From assembly GCF_034006445.1 (NCBI RefSeq), contig NZ_JAVESS010000002.1, positions 124,001 through 188,000 on the forward strand: 64,000 nucleotides of DNA, given 5' to 3'. The position numbers were made by a program, and so were the translations under genes. Shown here piece by piece: positions 10,315-20,021 of this stretch (position 1 is its first letter; each line of letters begins with the position of its first letter). The notes beneath the pieces are model-generated. The model did not search any database. It saw only the letters and a program-made list of their open reading frames with translations, and had not been told where the DNA came from. This stretch comes from Desulfovibrio sp. (GTDB lineage Bacteria > Desulfobacterota > Desulfovibrionia > Desulfovibrionales > Desulfovibrionaceae).

Positions 10315-11615
10315 GCCAACCTGCCCACTATCCGCTTGAAATCCTTGCCGCGCTCTTCATAGTTGGCGTAAAGGTCAAAGCTTGAGGTTGCCGGAGCCAT
10401 AAGAACCACATCGCCCGCCTGTGCCGCTGCGGCAAGGTGCTTTATGGCAGGCTCAAGCGTCGCATGCCAGGTCATGGGCACAATGCCCTGCCAGGCTTTT
10501 TCAAAATATTCCCGACTGGCGCCGAACAATGCTATCTCGGCAACGCGCGTTTTTATGAGATCCGCCAGCCCGGCCAGATCGCCACCCTTGAATTTGCCGC
10601 CGCACAAGAGGCGTACCGGGCGGTCAAATGCTTCAAGGGCCACCTTCATAGAAGAAACCGTCGTGCATTTGGAGTCATTGACATAAAGAACGCCGTTGAG
10701 TTCACGCACACGTTCAAGACGGTGCGGCAGCGGCGCAAAACGGGCCACGGCCCGTGCCGCGCTTTCCTCGCTGACGCCGAAGAAACGGCATGCCTGCCAG
10801 GCGGCCTCTTCATTGATACGGTTGTGCAGGCCCATGAGGCTGCTCCCGGCAAAACGCTCCGTAGCCGTCACGTACACCTGGCGGGCCTTGAGCTTGTGCC
10901 GGGCGGCCTGATCCTTCAGGCTTTCGCCAAGCACGGCCAGATCGCCCTCATCCTGGCAGCGGAACAGACGGAACTTGGCTTCCGTGTATTCTTCCATATC
11001 TTTGTGATAATCCAGGTGGTTGGGCGTAATATTGAGCAAGATGCCCACTCGCGGGCAAAACGTGGTGCAGGTCTGCAACTGGAAGCTCGAAATCTCCAGC
11101 ACCAGAACGTCAGCCCTGCGGCCCGACAGTATGTACTCGGACAAAGGCGTGCCAATGTTGCCGCCAAGAAAAACGGAATATCCCTGCTCATGCAGCATGG
11201 CCGCCGCCAGCGAGGCTGTGGTCGTCTTGCCGCTGGTGCCGGTTATGGCCAGAACGGGTTCATTGTCCAGATAGCGCCAGGCCAGTTCCATTTCCGCCAG
11301 AATTTCCGTGTGTTCCACGTCCACCAGCCCATCAAGGCGGGCCACGGGCATGCCGGGGCTCGGCACCACAAAGGCGGCGTTTTCAAACTGCGCCGCACTG
11401 TGCGGCCCCAGTTCCACAACAATGCCAAGCTGCCCCAGCTCGCTGACCAGGTCTTCACGACCGGAAAAAGCCTGGGTATTGCTGTCCAGAAGGCGCACGC
11501 GCGCGCCCTCACGGTTCAAAAGCCGCGCAGCCGCAAGACCGGAACGTCCCGCGCCGATCACTACGGCCGTTTCGCCAACGCTGATGCGTCTACCGCGCAT
11601 TTTTTCCAATGCCAT
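10311..11615 (-). CDS. murD: UDP-N-acetylmuramoyl-L-alanine--D-glutamate ligase MurD
   Basis: A Mur ligase of 434 residues that adds D-Glu to UDP-MurNAc-L-Ala. I chose the ATG at 11615 because GAGGAG sits 7 nt upstream; an upstream TTG at 11630 in the same frame has no support. The N-terminal dinucleotide-type fold shows VIGAGRSGLAAARLL. The P-loop is TGTSGKTTTAS, the central motif is NITPNHLDYH, and the C-terminal domain carries NDSKCTT and LLCGGKFKGGD. FDLYANYEERGKDFKRIV is the typical MurD C-terminal block. It follows mraY with only a few bases between stop and ATG. Confidence 0.97.
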   Translation of the reverse strand: MALEKMRGRRISVGETAVVIGAGRSGLAAARLLNREGARVRLLDSNTQAFSGREDLVSELGQLGIVVELGPHSAAQFENAAFVVPSPGMPVARLDGLVDVEHTEILAEMELAWRYLDNEPVLAITGTSGKTTTASLAAAMLHEQGYSVFLGGNIGTPLSEYILSGRRADVLVLEISSFQLQTCTTFCPRVGILLNITPNHLDYHKDMEEYTEAKFRLFRCQDEGDLAVLGESLKDQAARHKLKARQVYVTATERFAGSSLMGLHNRINEEAAWQACRFFGVSEESAARAVARFAPLPHRLERVRELNGVLYVNDSKCTTVSSMKVALEAFDRPVRLLCGGKFKGGDLAGLADLIKTRVAEIALFGASREYFEKAWQGIVPMTWHATLEPAIKHLAAAAQAGDVVLMAPATSSFDLYANYEERGKDFKRIVGRLA

Positions 11616-11626
11616 AGCAGTTCTCC

Positions 11627-12703
11627 TCAACGCAGCTTCAGGACTGAGAGCGCCATGAGGCCCAAAAGTATTGATGTAATCCAGAAGCGGATAATGATCT
11701 TGGATTCAGGAACGCCCTTGAGTTCAAAGTGATGGTGCAAGGGCGCCATACGAAAAAAGCGCTTGCCGCCTGTCCAGCGAAAATACCCGACCTGCACAAT
11801 GACTGAAAGGGTCTCGGCCACAAAAAGGCCGCCCACAACGGCAAGTACCAGTTCCTGCTTGCACAGCAACGCCAGATAGCCGAGCACGCCGCCGATGGAG
11901 AGCGAACCCACATCCCCCATGAACACCTGGGCGGGATAGGCGTTAAACCAGAGAAAACCCAGCCCGGATCCCACAAGCGCGGCGCAAAAAATGGTCACTT
12001 CACCAACGCCGGGCATATAGGGAACCAGCAGATAGCTCGCAAAACGGGCGTTGCCTGTAATGTAGATAAAGATGGAAAAGACGATGCAGGCGACAATGGC
12101 GGGCCCGATGGCAAGGCCGTCAAGCCCGTCGGTAAGATTGACGGCATTTGAGGCTGCCACCATGACAAAAACGCCGAAAGGCAGATAAAACCAGCCGAGG
12201 TCAAAGGTCACTTCCTTGAAAAAAGGAATGGTGAGCTTGCTGCTGTAGTCGGGATTCACAAAAAGCAGCAGCATGGCCACGCAGGCGACAGCCAGTTGTC
12301 CGGCCATTTTGGCCCTGCCGGAAATGCCCCGGTTTTTGTGGTGGCGCAGTTTGGTCATATCGTCCCAAAGTCCTACGGCCCCAAAACCGACGAACACAAA
12401 GAACGCCTGCCAGATGTAGATATTTGTCAGATCAGACCACAAGAGCAGGCTCACGGAAAGACTGAACAGCATGAGCAGGCCGCCCATGGTGGGCGTTCCC
12501 GCCTTGCAGGCGTGAGCGGCGACATCTTCATGAATATACTGGCCGCATTTCAGGCGGCGAAGCCAGCCGATAAACCGTGGGCCGAGAATGATGGAAACAA
12601 GCAGTGCCGTCATGAGCGCGGCCATAGAACGGAAGGTGATGTAGCGAAAGACATTGAAAAATGTCCATTCGGAGGCGAGGGGGGAAAGGAAATTATAAAA
12701 CAT
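11627..12703 (-). CDS. mraY: Phospho-MurNAc-pentapeptide transferase MraY
   Basis: An integral membrane enzyme of 358 residues that moves phospho-MurNAc-pentapeptide from UDP to undecaprenyl phosphate, making lipid I. About ten membrane helices are visible. The Mg-binding and catalytic signature [15 protein letters not shown] is near residue 190. [20 protein letters not shown] and [11 protein letters not shown], the His-rich loop near the C-terminus, are intact. [14 protein letters not shown] in the first cytoplasmic loop is also conserved. Separated from murF upstream by 267 nt holding two perfect hairpins, the longest spacer in the cluster, so a pause, processing site or internal promoter may lie there. 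Confidence 0.98.
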   Translation of the reverse strand: MFYNFLSPLASEWTFFNVFRYITFRSMAALMTALLVSIILGPRFIGWLRRLKCGQYIHEDVAAHACKAGTPTMGGLLMLFSLSVSLLLWSDLTNIYIWQAFFVFVGFGAVGLWDDMTKLRHHKNRGISGRAKMAGQLAVACVAMLLLFVNPDYSSKLTIPFFKEVTFDLGWFYLPFGVFVMVAASNAVNLTDGLDGLAIGPAIVACIVFSIFIYITGNARFASYLLVPYMPGVGEVTIFCAALVGSGLGFLWFNAYPAQVFMGDVGSLSIGGVLGYLALLCKQELVLAVVGGLFVAETLSVIVQVGYFRWTGGKRFFRMAPLHHHFELKGVPESKIIIRFWITSILLGLMALSVLKLR

Positions 12704-12970
12704 GCACGTGAATCCGTTCGTTTGGCCACACTACGACCGTTGCTGTCAGCGGCAGGGACGTCCCCTGTGACGATCCGCCCCCCATGCCGGGCTAGCGAAC
12801 CGCTTGCGCCGCCTGAAAAACACTATAGCATTTACGCATTGAGAATATCCATTCTCAATGCTTTCAAGCCGCTCGTTTCGGCGCGTAACCGCGCAAATAA
12901 ATTGCGCTTGCGCCTCCGCAGCGGGCGTCTGCTCACGCAGTCGCCAGAGCAATTTCAAAGTGAAATTGCT
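12704..12970. repeat. murF-mraY spacer with two palindromes
   Basis: GCATTGAGAAT (12836-12846) pairs with ATTCTCAATGC (12851-12861) across a 4-nt loop. A second inverted repeat, AGAGCAATTTCA (12946-12957) and its complement (12961-12972), runs into the murF stop codon. Between them lies the segment CACGCAGTCGCCAGAG, also found in similar form near 25845. Nothing coding is supported here. Confidence 0.6.
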
Positions 12971-14437
12971 CTATACCTCGCGCCCGTTGGTCAGAACGGA
13001 CACAAGCGTCTCAAGCTTGTTGCTGCGGGAGCCTTTAAACAAAGCCACGCCACCGCAAGCACTGGCACTGGCCTCAAGACCGTGGCTCTGCAAATCGCGC
13101 CACACTTTTACAAAATCTTCGGCATCAGCCACTGCTTGCCACACGCCAGCATATCCAGCCATGTCGAGCCCCCTGCGAACGTCCTCCGCGCAGGAGCCTT
13201 TCCAGATAACGGCAGCGGGCTTCAATCGTGCCAAATGTCTGCCCAGTTCCTCATGTTCTGCCGCGGCCTGCGCGCCCAGTTCCAGCATGGCGCCCAGCAC
13301 GGCCACAAAGGGGCGGGATCCGGCCTGTTCTGCGGCGGCTTCCAGCATGCGCCGCATGGAAAGGGGATTGGCGTTGTAGGTATCGTCTATGAGCAGCCAT
13401 GATCCGACCTGAACCTGATTGAACCGTTGCGCCGGCATCCGGGCATCGGCCAATCCCTGCGCGATGGTGCTGGCATCAACGCCAAGCATATGCGCAGCAG
13501 CGGCCACGGCCGCTACATTTTCGGCTCCATACTCCCCTCTGAAGGGAGCGATGACGTCAAGTTCCGTGCCGTCAAGCCAGAGGCGGTACTTGCCGCGCGA
13601 TGCGGCCATGCCCGCGCCCGCGCCAGCCGTGCCCTCGTCAGTAGCACCCGCGCCAGCCGCGACCGGGGCGGCCCCCAGATAGGACGCGCGAAACGCGGCA
13701 TCCTGCCCGGTGGCGCTGAAAAAGCGGATGTCCGCGCCGGTGGCGCGCGCCTCGCGCGCCAGATCGGGATAGTCGGCGCTGACCAGCCCTTTGCCGCCCT
13801 CTGCAAGATAACTGAGCAGCCGGGCCTTGTGCCAGGCCACGCCTTTATCGCCAAGGCCCTCGGTATGGGCCGCGCCCGCATTGAGAATGAGCGCAAGGTC
13901 GGGCCGCAGCACCGCGCCCAGATCGTCCATGTCGCCGGGTTGGCTGATGCCTGCTTCCATAACCCAGAAATCTTCATCGCCATCTGTATTCAGGACGGCC
14001 CTGGGCATGCCGATCTGATTATTGTTGTTCAGGGCGTTGCGCGCGGTTTTACCCGCCAGGGACAGTACCCTGGCCAGGGTTTCCTTGACGGTTGTCTTGC
14101 CCGCAGAGCCGGTCACGCCCACAACACGGGCCCTGGTGCGGTCGCGCCACAGCGCGGCCAGACTGCCCAGCGCCCTGACCGTGTCAGGCACGACAAAAAC
14201 AGGCACGGCTATATGGGGCAAAGGACGCGAGGCCAACATGGCTCCGGCCCCCTGCTCTACCGCCCTGGCGGCGAAATCGTGTCCGTCCACCCGGCTGCCG
14301 GAAACACATACAAAGAGGGAACCCGGCACAACCTCCCTGCTGTCAGTGGCGACAGAAGTCAGGACAATATGCCCCTCGGGCCCTGAAAACAGGGGCAAGC
14401 CCAGGCAGGACGCCATTTCATTCAGTGTCAGGCGCAC
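12971..14437 (-). CDS. murF: UDP-MurNAc-tripeptide D-alanyl-D-alanine ligase MurF
   Basis: A Mur ligase of 488 residues that adds D-Ala-D-Ala to the UDP-MurNAc tripeptide. The P-loop is VTGSAGKTTVKETLA, and NALNNNNQIGMPRAVL is the characteristic MurF segment. The central block EAGISQPGDMDDLG and the C-terminal DDTYNANPLSMRRML are clear. A Gly/Ala-rich insert of about 25 residues near the middle (AGAGATDEGTAGAGAG) looks like a species-specific linker. The GTG start at 14437 has GGGAG 8 nt upstream and overlaps the murE stop by 10 nt. Somewhat longer than E. coli MurF (452) because of the insert. Confidence 0.97.
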   Translation of the reverse strand: MRLTLNEMASCLGLPLFSGPEGHIVLTSVATDSREVVPGSLFVCVSGSRVDGHDFAARAVEQGAGAMLASRPLPHIAVPVFVVPDTVRALGSLAALWRDRTRARVVGVTGSAGKTTVKETLARVLSLAGKTARNALNNNNQIGMPRAVLNTDGDEDFWVMEAGISQPGDMDDLGAVLRPDLALILNAGAAHTEGLGDKGVAWHKARLLSYLAEGGKGLVSADYPDLAREARATGADIRFFSATGQDAAFRASYLGAAPVAAGAGATDEGTAGAGAGMAASRGKYRLWLDGTELDVIAPFRGEYGAENVAAVAAAAHMLGVDASTIAQGLADARMPAQRFNQVQVGSWLLIDDTYNANPLSMRRMLEAAAEQAGSRPFVAVLGAMLELGAQAAAEHEELGRHLARLKPAAVIWKGSCAEDVRRGLDMAGYAGVWQAVADAEDFVKVWRDLQSHGLEASASACGGVALFKGSRSNKLETLVSVLTNGREV

Positions 14438-15882
14438 CGGAGTATCTCCCGCACCACCTCCTGGTCGCTGTAGTGGTGCTTTACGCCCTGGATGATCTGA
14501 TAATCCTCATGCCCTTTGCCGGCAATAAGCAGAGCGTCATCTTTGCCAAGCATCGAAAGGGCCTTGGAGGTAGCCGCGCGACGATCCACCTCGACCACAA
14601 CTTCCTTGGCTGTGGCGAGGCCGGGCAGCACATCCTCGAGGATGGCCTCCGGGTCTTCAAAGCGGGGATTGTCCGAGGTCAGCACGGCCACGTCCGACCA
14701 GCGGGCCACAGCCTCACCCATTATGGGGCGCTTGGTGCGGTCGCGGTTTCCGCCGCAGCCAAAGACGGTGACAATGCGCTTGAACCCTGCTTCGCGCAAA
14801 GCCTTGAGCACGTTCTCAAGCGCATCGGGGGTATGGGCATAGTCCACAAAGACGCTGAGGCCCTGGGGGTTGTCCACCCTTTCCAGCCTCCCGCTCACTC
14901 CGGTAAAACTTTCCAGAGCCTTGAAGGCGTCGGGGTCAATACCCATTTCCAGCGCCACAGCCTGAACGGCAAGCAGATTGGAAGCATTAAACGCGCCTAC
15001 CAGCGGAGACCGCAGATCCCAGCGCATATCCTCAAGACTCATACGCAAATGACAGCCTTCTGTCGTGGAAGACAGCAGTTCACCCCACAGGTGCCGCCTG
15101 TTGGGCGCTCCTTTTTGCAGCCCGAAGGAAAGGGCCGTGGGGCAGAGTTCCAGCAGGCGTCGGCCCCAGGCATCGTCGGCGTTCACGGCCATGGCCTTGT
15201 CAGCGCGGGGCAGTTCAAGAAAAAGACGGGCCTTGGCCTGAAAATAGCTTTCCATCCCCTGATGATAGTCAAGATGATCCTGGGTCAGGTTGGTGAACGC
15301 CGCGCCGGAAAAAGGCACGCCGCACACGCGCTGCTGATCAATGGCATGCGAGGATACTTCCATAACCGCCACATCCACGCCGTCCCTGGCCATGGCCGCC
15401 AGCATGGCGTGTACGCTCAAAACGTCAGGAGTGGTCAGGGGGGCGGCCTCATTGTGCCCCGGCCAGCGATAGCTCACCGTACCCATCACGCCGAGCTTGT
15501 GCCCGGCCTGGGCGAAAAGACGCTCCAGCAGATAGGTGCAGGTGGTTTTTCCGTTGGTGCCTGTAACACCAACAATGCGGATGGGCAAGGTATCAGTATG
15601 CCAGCGGGCTTGCGCCAGACGCCAGAGGGCTTCACGCGGATCAGCGTGATAAATGACCCTGCGACCGGCGCTGACCGCCGCTGCGGCCTCTTCGCTGCGG
15701 GCCGCGCAAACGATAACCCCGGCTCCCGCCTCCACTGCGGCAGGAATAAAACGGGCCCCGTCTTCCTTGACACCGGGCACGGCCACAAAGATATCGCCAG
15801 AACCGACCTGACGTGAATCAGCGCGCACTTCAATGCCGCCGCGCCCGCACTCATCCAAAAGGGCCGCAAATTCCCGATTCAT
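14428..15882 (-). CDS. murE: UDP-MurNAc-dipeptide meso-diaminopimelate ligase MurE
   Basis: A Mur ligase of 484 residues that adds the third amino acid of the stem peptide. The ATG at 15882 is preferred because GAGG lies 7 nt upstream; the frame extends 10 codons further without a ribosome site. The P-loop is GVTGTNGKTTCTYLL. The segment TSDNPRFEDP contains DNPR, the signature that selects meso-diaminopimelate, so this organism should have ordinary Gram-negative (A1gamma) peptidoglycan. EVSSHAIDQQRV and FTNLTQDHLDYH are also conserved. The 3' end overlaps murF. Confidence 0.97.
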   Translation of the reverse strand: MNREFAALLDECGRGGIEVRADSRQVGSGDIFVAVPGVKEDGARFIPAAVEAGAGVIVCAARSEEAAAAVSAGRRVIYHADPREALWRLAQARWHTDTLPIRIVGVTGTNGKTTCTYLLERLFAQAGHKLGVMGTVSYRWPGHNEAAPLTTPDVLSVHAMLAAMARDGVDVAVMEVSSHAIDQQRVCGVPFSGAAFTNLTQDHLDYHQGMESYFQAKARLFLELPRADKAMAVNADDAWGRRLLELCPTALSFGLQKGAPNRRHLWGELLSSTTEGCHLRMSLEDMRWDLRSPLVGAFNASNLLAVQAVALEMGIDPDAFKALESFTGVSGRLERVDNPQGLSVFVDYAHTPDALENVLKALREAGFKRIVTVFGCGGNRDRTKRPIMGEAVARWSDVAVLTSDNPRFEDPEAILEDVLPGLATAKEVVVEVDRRAATSKALSMLGKDDALLIAGKGHEDYQIIQGVKHHYSDQEVVREILRCA

Positions 15883-16009
15883 AACTAACCTCATTGAGTT
15901 GCCGAATTCCATTTTTTATCGGCCAAAGTTTCAGCGGGCAGGCGACCAATCAGCTCCACAACTGCGCGTACAATGCCATACCCGCCGAAAATTCATTGCA
16001 ACTGGCTTA

Positions 16010-18148
16010 CTACCGTTCCGAAAGCCACAGGATGTATTCAACCTTGTTTTCTTCTTCGGGCCAGACCGAACCAGGGGCTGGCGTCTGCTTGACGACGCGG
16101 CTGCCCGTTCCCTTGAGTTCGGGCACGACCCCGGCCCTGGCAAACAGTTCCACAGCGTTGCGCACGGACTTGCCCATAACATCGGGCACCCGGCTGCCCG
16201 CCTTGGCCAGATGGCCGGGCAGGCGCATGCCCTGATCCTGGGCGGGCGCATCTTCTTTTTTGAAGGCGTCGGCCACGTAGGGAATGTCGAGACTGGCCAG
16301 TTTGAGCCCGCGCCTGCGTCCAGAAACAGGAGTGGCTGCGGGACTTTCCTCAGCCGCAGCGACCTTGGAATCGTTTCCGAGGCCCGTGAAGGTCAGGGTG
16401 CGGCTGGCGATTTCCTTGAACACAGGGGCCGCCACCACGCCGCCGTACTGGTTGCGCGTGGGTTCGTCCACCATGACAAGAATAAGGTATTTGGGCTTGT
16501 CCGCAGGGAAGAAGCCCACAAATGAGGCCAGACGCTTGCTGCCGTAGGTTCCGGCGCGATGGTCGGCCTTTTGCGCCGTGCCGGTCTTGCCCCCCACCTC
16601 AACGCCTTCAATGCGGGCGCGCTTGCCTGTGCCGTCGTTTTCTTCCACCACGTCGCGCATCATGCGCATGACTTCGCGCGCCGTGGATTGCGAAAAGACC
16701 CGCTGGTGCGTTTCTTCCACATTATTTTCGTCGCGGGTAAGCGTCAGCTGCTTGTACAAGCCATTATTCAGCAGGGTAAGATAGGCCTGAGCCATTTGCA
16801 GGCCCGTGACCGAAATACTCTGCCCAAATGATGTGGACATGATGTCCACTTCACTCCAGTCACGCGGGATGCGCAAAATGCCCCGGCTGTCGGACACAGG
16901 CACGCTGGTGCGCTGACCAAAGCCGAGCGCCTGCAAATATTTGTGAAAGGTAGGCACGCCGATCATGAGACCGATTTTCGCCATACCGATGTTTGACGAA
17001 TAGCGCAGCACCTTGCTGGCGGGCAGCACGCCCTGCCGCGAAGTGTCACGGATGGTGAAATTCTTTGTTTCCCACCTGCCGCTTTCGCAATCAATGGCCG
17101 TGCTGGCACTGATCTTTTTTTCCTGGATGGCTGTGGCCATGACAAAGGGTTTGAACGTGGAGCCAGGCTCCAGCGCGTCAGCCGCCATGCGGTTGCGGTA
17201 GACAAGCGGACTCGCGTCCTTGTAGGTGTTGGGGTTAAAGAAAGGATACTGCGCCCAGGCCATTATTTCGCCGGAGGGCACGTCCACCACGATGGCTCCG
17301 CCCCAGCGCGCGTCATATTCACGAACGGCGCGGGCCACGGCTTCTTCCACGATGAACTGCATCTGCACGTCAATGGTCAGGGTAAGATCTTCGCCGCGCG
17401 GTTCGCTCTGCCCTTCTTCATGCAGGTAAAAACGACGGCCCATGGCGTCACGCTGCACAATCTGTCTGGTGGGGATGCACCCCAGGCGGGACTCCATAGA
17501 GCGCTCAATGCCTTCAAGTCCCTTGTCGTCCAGGCCGACAAAGCCAAGCACCTGCCCGGCCATGTGCTTGAAGGGGTACACGCGGTCATACTCTTTTGAC
17601 AGGCCAATGCCTGCAAGATTGGTCTTGTGCACCGCCTCGGCGGTGTAGTCGTCCACCTTGCGCTTTATCCAGACAAAGCGGCGCTTGGTCTGCGAAAGTT
17701 CGTCATACAACTTTTTGGGTTCAATACCCAGAATGGGGCCAAGGGTATTGGCCATGGCCTGAAAGTCTTCAATTTCCTGCGGACGCGCATACACGGAACG
17801 CGCTTCAATGCTGCGGGCAAGAACCTGGCCGTTGCGGTCGAGGATCATGCCACGGCGTCCGGTGACCAGTTCAGAGGCCATGTGCTGCCGACGCGCGCGT
17901 TCGGCCAGACGTGGCCCTTCAATCATCTGAAGATACCAGGCACGGCCCCACAGGCCAGTCCACAGCAGGCAAAAAATGACCACGACGAGCCTGATGCGTA
18001 CGCGACCCCAATCTACCTTTTCCGCCCAGGCAAAACGCGCCTTGCCCTCAGAAACATTGGCCCGCGCGCGGTTGACGGGACGGGCTGTTTTTTCTGCTCT
18101 TGGGGCATCCGTGTGCCTATTGCCCTTGCGGGAAGAGAATTTGAACAT
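16010..18148 (-). CDS. ftsI: Septal transpeptidase FtsI (PBP3) with C-terminal PASTA domain
   Basis: A class B penicillin-binding protein of 712 residues that crosslinks septal peptidoglycan as partner of FtsW. A basic cytoplasmic tail is followed by one membrane helix (about residues 53-75). The dimerisation domain begins with RRGMILDRNGQVLA. The transpeptidase motifs are in order: STFK (Ser330 nucleophile, Lys333), SSN (384-386) and KTG (521-523). A PASTA domain occupies about 650-712 (RVPDVMGKSVRNAVELF onward). E. coli FtsI (588) lacks PASTA, so the extra length is explained. A 127-nt gap separates it from murE, and 94 nt separate it from ftsL. Confidence 0.97.
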   Translation of the reverse strand: MFKFSSRKGNRHTDAPRAEKTARPVNRARANVSEGKARFAWAEKVDWGRVRIRLVVVIFCLLWTGLWGRAWYLQMIEGPRLAERARRQHMASELVTGRRGMILDRNGQVLARSIEARSVYARPQEIEDFQAMANTLGPILGIEPKKLYDELSQTKRRFVWIKRKVDDYTAEAVHKTNLAGIGLSKEYDRVYPFKHMAGQVLGFVGLDDKGLEGIERSMESRLGCIPTRQIVQRDAMGRRFYLHEEGQSEPRGEDLTLTIDVQMQFIVEEAVARAVREYDARWGGAIVVDVPSGEIMAWAQYPFFNPNTYKDASPLVYRNRMAADALEPGSTFKPFVMATAIQEKKISASTAIDCESGRWETKNFTIRDTSRQGVLPASKVLRYSSNIGMAKIGLMIGVPTFHKYLQALGFGQRTSVPVSDSRGILRIPRDWSEVDIMSTSFGQSISVTGLQMAQAYLTLLNNGLYKQLTLTRDENNVEETHQRVFSQSTAREVMRMMRDVVEENDGTGKRARIEGVEVGGKTGTAQKADHRAGTYGSKRLASFVGFFPADKPKYLILVMVDEPTRNQYGGVVAAPVFKEIASRTLTFTGLGNDSKVAAAEESPAATPVSGRRRGLKLASLDIPYVADAFKKEDAPAQDQGMRLPGHLAKAGSRVPDVMGKSVRNAVELFARAGVVPELKGTGSRVVKQTPAPGSVWPEEENKVEYILWLSER

Positions 18149-18242
18149 GGCTTATCCCAAATACTTTCGGGTTATCACAATGGTGTGGTTCGGGCTGTCC
18201 TGACGGACGTTCCGGTTGCGGGAGCGGATCCGGCTCCTGAGG

Positions 18243-18545
18243 CTAGCGCGCTTCCATGCGGCGAATCTGGCCGGGCTTGGGTTCGCGCATGGAAAACTCT
18301 TCTGCCCTGCGGCGCAGCTCATAGGGCGAAAGCAGGCGTTCCCTTTCAACTTCAAGCTTGGCGCGCAGCGCGCGGCGTTCACGCAGGGTATTCTGCGCGA
18401 TATTGATAAAATAGGTGGTGTCCATGCGCTCAATGTTGCTCCAGACGAGCACAAGCCCCATGACCATACAGGCCAGCAGACCGAGTACAAGAAACAACAG
18501 CCACCCTCTGCCGCCTGCAGGTTTTGCCGAGAGGTTCCGCTTCAC
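18243..18545 (-). CDS. ftsL: FtsL-like divisome protein
   Basis: A 100-residue bitopic protein: a short basic N-terminus, one membrane helix (WLLFLVLGLLACMVMGLVLV, about 15-34), then a periplasmic stretch rich in Arg, Glu and Leu that fits a coiled coil. FtsL proteins are poorly conserved, and this call rests on topology, size and its location between rsmH and ftsI, which is diagnostic in dcw clusters. The GTG start overlaps the rsmH stop (GTGA), so translation is coupled. It is expected to bind FtsQ and FtsB at the division site. No ftsB is present in this window. Confidence 0.85.
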   Translation of the reverse strand: MKRNLSAKPAGGRGWLLFLVLGLLACMVMGLVLVWSNIERMDTTYFINIAQNTLRERRALRAKLEVERERLLSPYELRRRAEEFSMREPKPGQIRRMEAR

Positions 18546-19525
18546 GAGCCTGACGCCTCGGCTATTTTTTCCACTGCCCGCAGCTTGGCGCTGCTGGCGC
18601 GGGGATTGACGGCCAGTTCGTCCGGCCCGGCCTGCACAGGTTTTTTATGCAGAATGCGCACTTCAGGCTGGTGACCGCACACACAGCGCGGGATATGCCT
18701 CGCACAGCGGCAGCCTTCAGCCCAATGACGCATGACCTGCTTGACCATGCGGTCTTCAAGCGAGTGAAAGGTAATAACGGCCAGACGCCCGCCGATAGGC
18801 AAATAGGCCAGAATTTGATCCAGAAAGCGTTGCAGTTCGCCAAGTTCGTCGTTGACGGCCATGCGCAAAGCCTGAAACGTACGCGTGGCCGGATGGCGGC
18901 GGGCCTTGGCCCGCCAGGCTGCGGGATAGGCCCTTTCCACAAGGGCGGCCAACTGCGCGGTGGTGTCTATGGGGTCTTTTTGCCTGGCGTCCACAATGGT
19001 GCGGGCGATACGCCCCGCCTGCGGCTCTTCGCCAAGGGTGGCGATGCAGTCCTTGAGCCTGTCGAAGCTTTCGCGATTTACCCAATGCCAGGCCGAAGGC
19101 TGCCCAGAACTCTGATCCATACGCATATCCAGCGGCCCATCGCCATAAAAACTGAATCCGCGCCCGGCTTCGTCCAATTGAAAAGAAGAAACGCCGATAT
19201 CCAGCAGGGCTCCGTCCACCTTGCTCCAGCCTAGTTCACCAAGAGCGTCGGCAAAATCGCTGTACCGGCAGTGGAACAAATGCGCCCGTGGGCCAAAGGG
19301 GGCCAGGCGCTGCCTTGCAAAATTCAGGGCGTCTTCATCGCGGTCAAGGCCGCACAATTCTATGTCAGAAGCTGACGACAGCACGGCGCTGGCATGCCCG
19401 CCCATTCCCAGGGTGCCGTCAAGATAGCGCCCCCCGGCGCGCGGGTCGAGCGCGGCCAGCGTTTCCACAGGCAGGACAGGAACATGACGTTCCTGTTCCG
19501 CATTTTCGTGCATGGTCTGCATCAT
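18542..19525 (-). CDS. rsmH: 16S rRNA m4C1402 methyltransferase RsmH
   Basis: A SAM-dependent methyltransferase of 327 residues (formerly MraW) that makes N4-methylcytidine 1402 of 16S rRNA. The start region has HVPVLPVETLAAL, and the SAM-binding motif DGTLGMGGHASAVL follows directly. GALLDIGVSSFQLDEAGRGF is the conserved core signature, and VITFHSLEDRMVK is the catalytic-site block. Two adjacent ATG codons (19525 and 19522) both suit the AGG about 6 nt upstream. It begins 7 nt after the mraZ stop, in the standard position of the cluster. Confidence 0.98.
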   Translation of the reverse strand: MMQTMHENAEQERHVPVLPVETLAALDPRAGGRYLDGTLGMGGHASAVLSSASDIELCGLDRDEDALNFARQRLAPFGPRAHLFHCRYSDFADALGELGWSKVDGALLDIGVSSFQLDEAGRGFSFYGDGPLDMRMDQSSGQPSAWHWVNRESFDRLKDCIATLGEEPQAGRIARTIVDARQKDPIDTTAQLAALVERAYPAAWRAKARRHPATRTFQALRMAVNDELGELQRFLDQILAYLPIGGRLAVITFHSLEDRMVKQVMRHWAEGCRCARHIPRCVCGHQPEVRILHKKPVQAGPDELAVNPRASSAKLRAVEKIAEASGS

Positions 19526-19532
19526 GATAAAC

Positions 19533-19979
19533 CTAGAGGCTGATTGTCACACCACTGGCTGCAAGCTCGTCAGAGACGTCTTCAAGCGTCAGGGCGTCAA
19601 AGCGGGTCTGATCCCAAATTTCAAACTTACTGAGCATACCCACCAGCATGACGTCCTTCTGAAGGCCTGCTTCACGCATGAGGGATTGCGGAATGCGCAC
19701 CCGGCCCTGGGCGTCGGGCAGCATTTCCTGCGCAAGACCCATGACCTTGGTTTTAAAGTGCGAAAGACGGGGAGAGGGCATGGGAATACTGCTCAACTGT
19801 TCAGTGATTTTTTCCCAATTTTCAGGCAGATAGGCCACAAGGCGGCCATAGTAAGCGGTAAGCCAGAAAGCGCCCGTGCCCCCTTCAGCATAAAGCCCGT
19901 CCCGGTATTCCGGCGGCAGCATAAGGCGACCCTTGGGGTCGAGGCTGCGGGAAAGGCTTTTTGTGAAGAGTTTTGGCAC
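19533..19979 (-). CDS. mraZ: Transcriptional regulator MraZ
   Basis: A SpoVT/AbrB-type DNA-binding regulator of the dcw cluster, 148 residues from the GTG at 19979. Both MraZ repeats are visible: SRSLDPKGRLMLPPEYR near the N-terminus and a second with LPDAQGRVRIPQSLM near residue 90. A same-frame TTG at 20033 would add 18 residues, but those codons are the operator repeats and lie at or before the predicted transcription start, so I reject it. The GTG start gives the usual family length (about 150). The ribosome site is weak (AAAGAA), which is a remaining doubt. It should bind its own promoter and tune the whole operon. Confidence 0.92.
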   Translation of the reverse strand: MPKLFTKSLSRSLDPKGRLMLPPEYRDGLYAEGGTGAFWLTAYYGRLVAYLPENWEKITEQLSSIPMPSPRLSHFKTKVMGLAQEMLPDAQGRVRIPQSLMREAGLQKDVMLVGMLSKFEIWDQTRFDALTLEDVSDELAASGVTISL

Positions 19980-19985
19980 TTCTTT

Positions 19986-20021
19986 TACCACTTTATTACC
20001 ATTAATTACCACTTTTTCCCA
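19986..20021 (-). promoter_or_regulatory. MraZ operator (four direct repeats)
   Basis: On the minus strand four repeats read TGGGA, TGGTA, TGGTA, TGGTA with starts 10, 10 and 11 nt apart (plus-strand TCCCA at 20017-20021 and TACCA at 20007-20011, 19997-20001, 19986-19990). This matches the known MraZ box, TGGG-type pentamers at one helical turn. They lie directly downstream of the -10 element, so binding would repress. Confidence 0.85.
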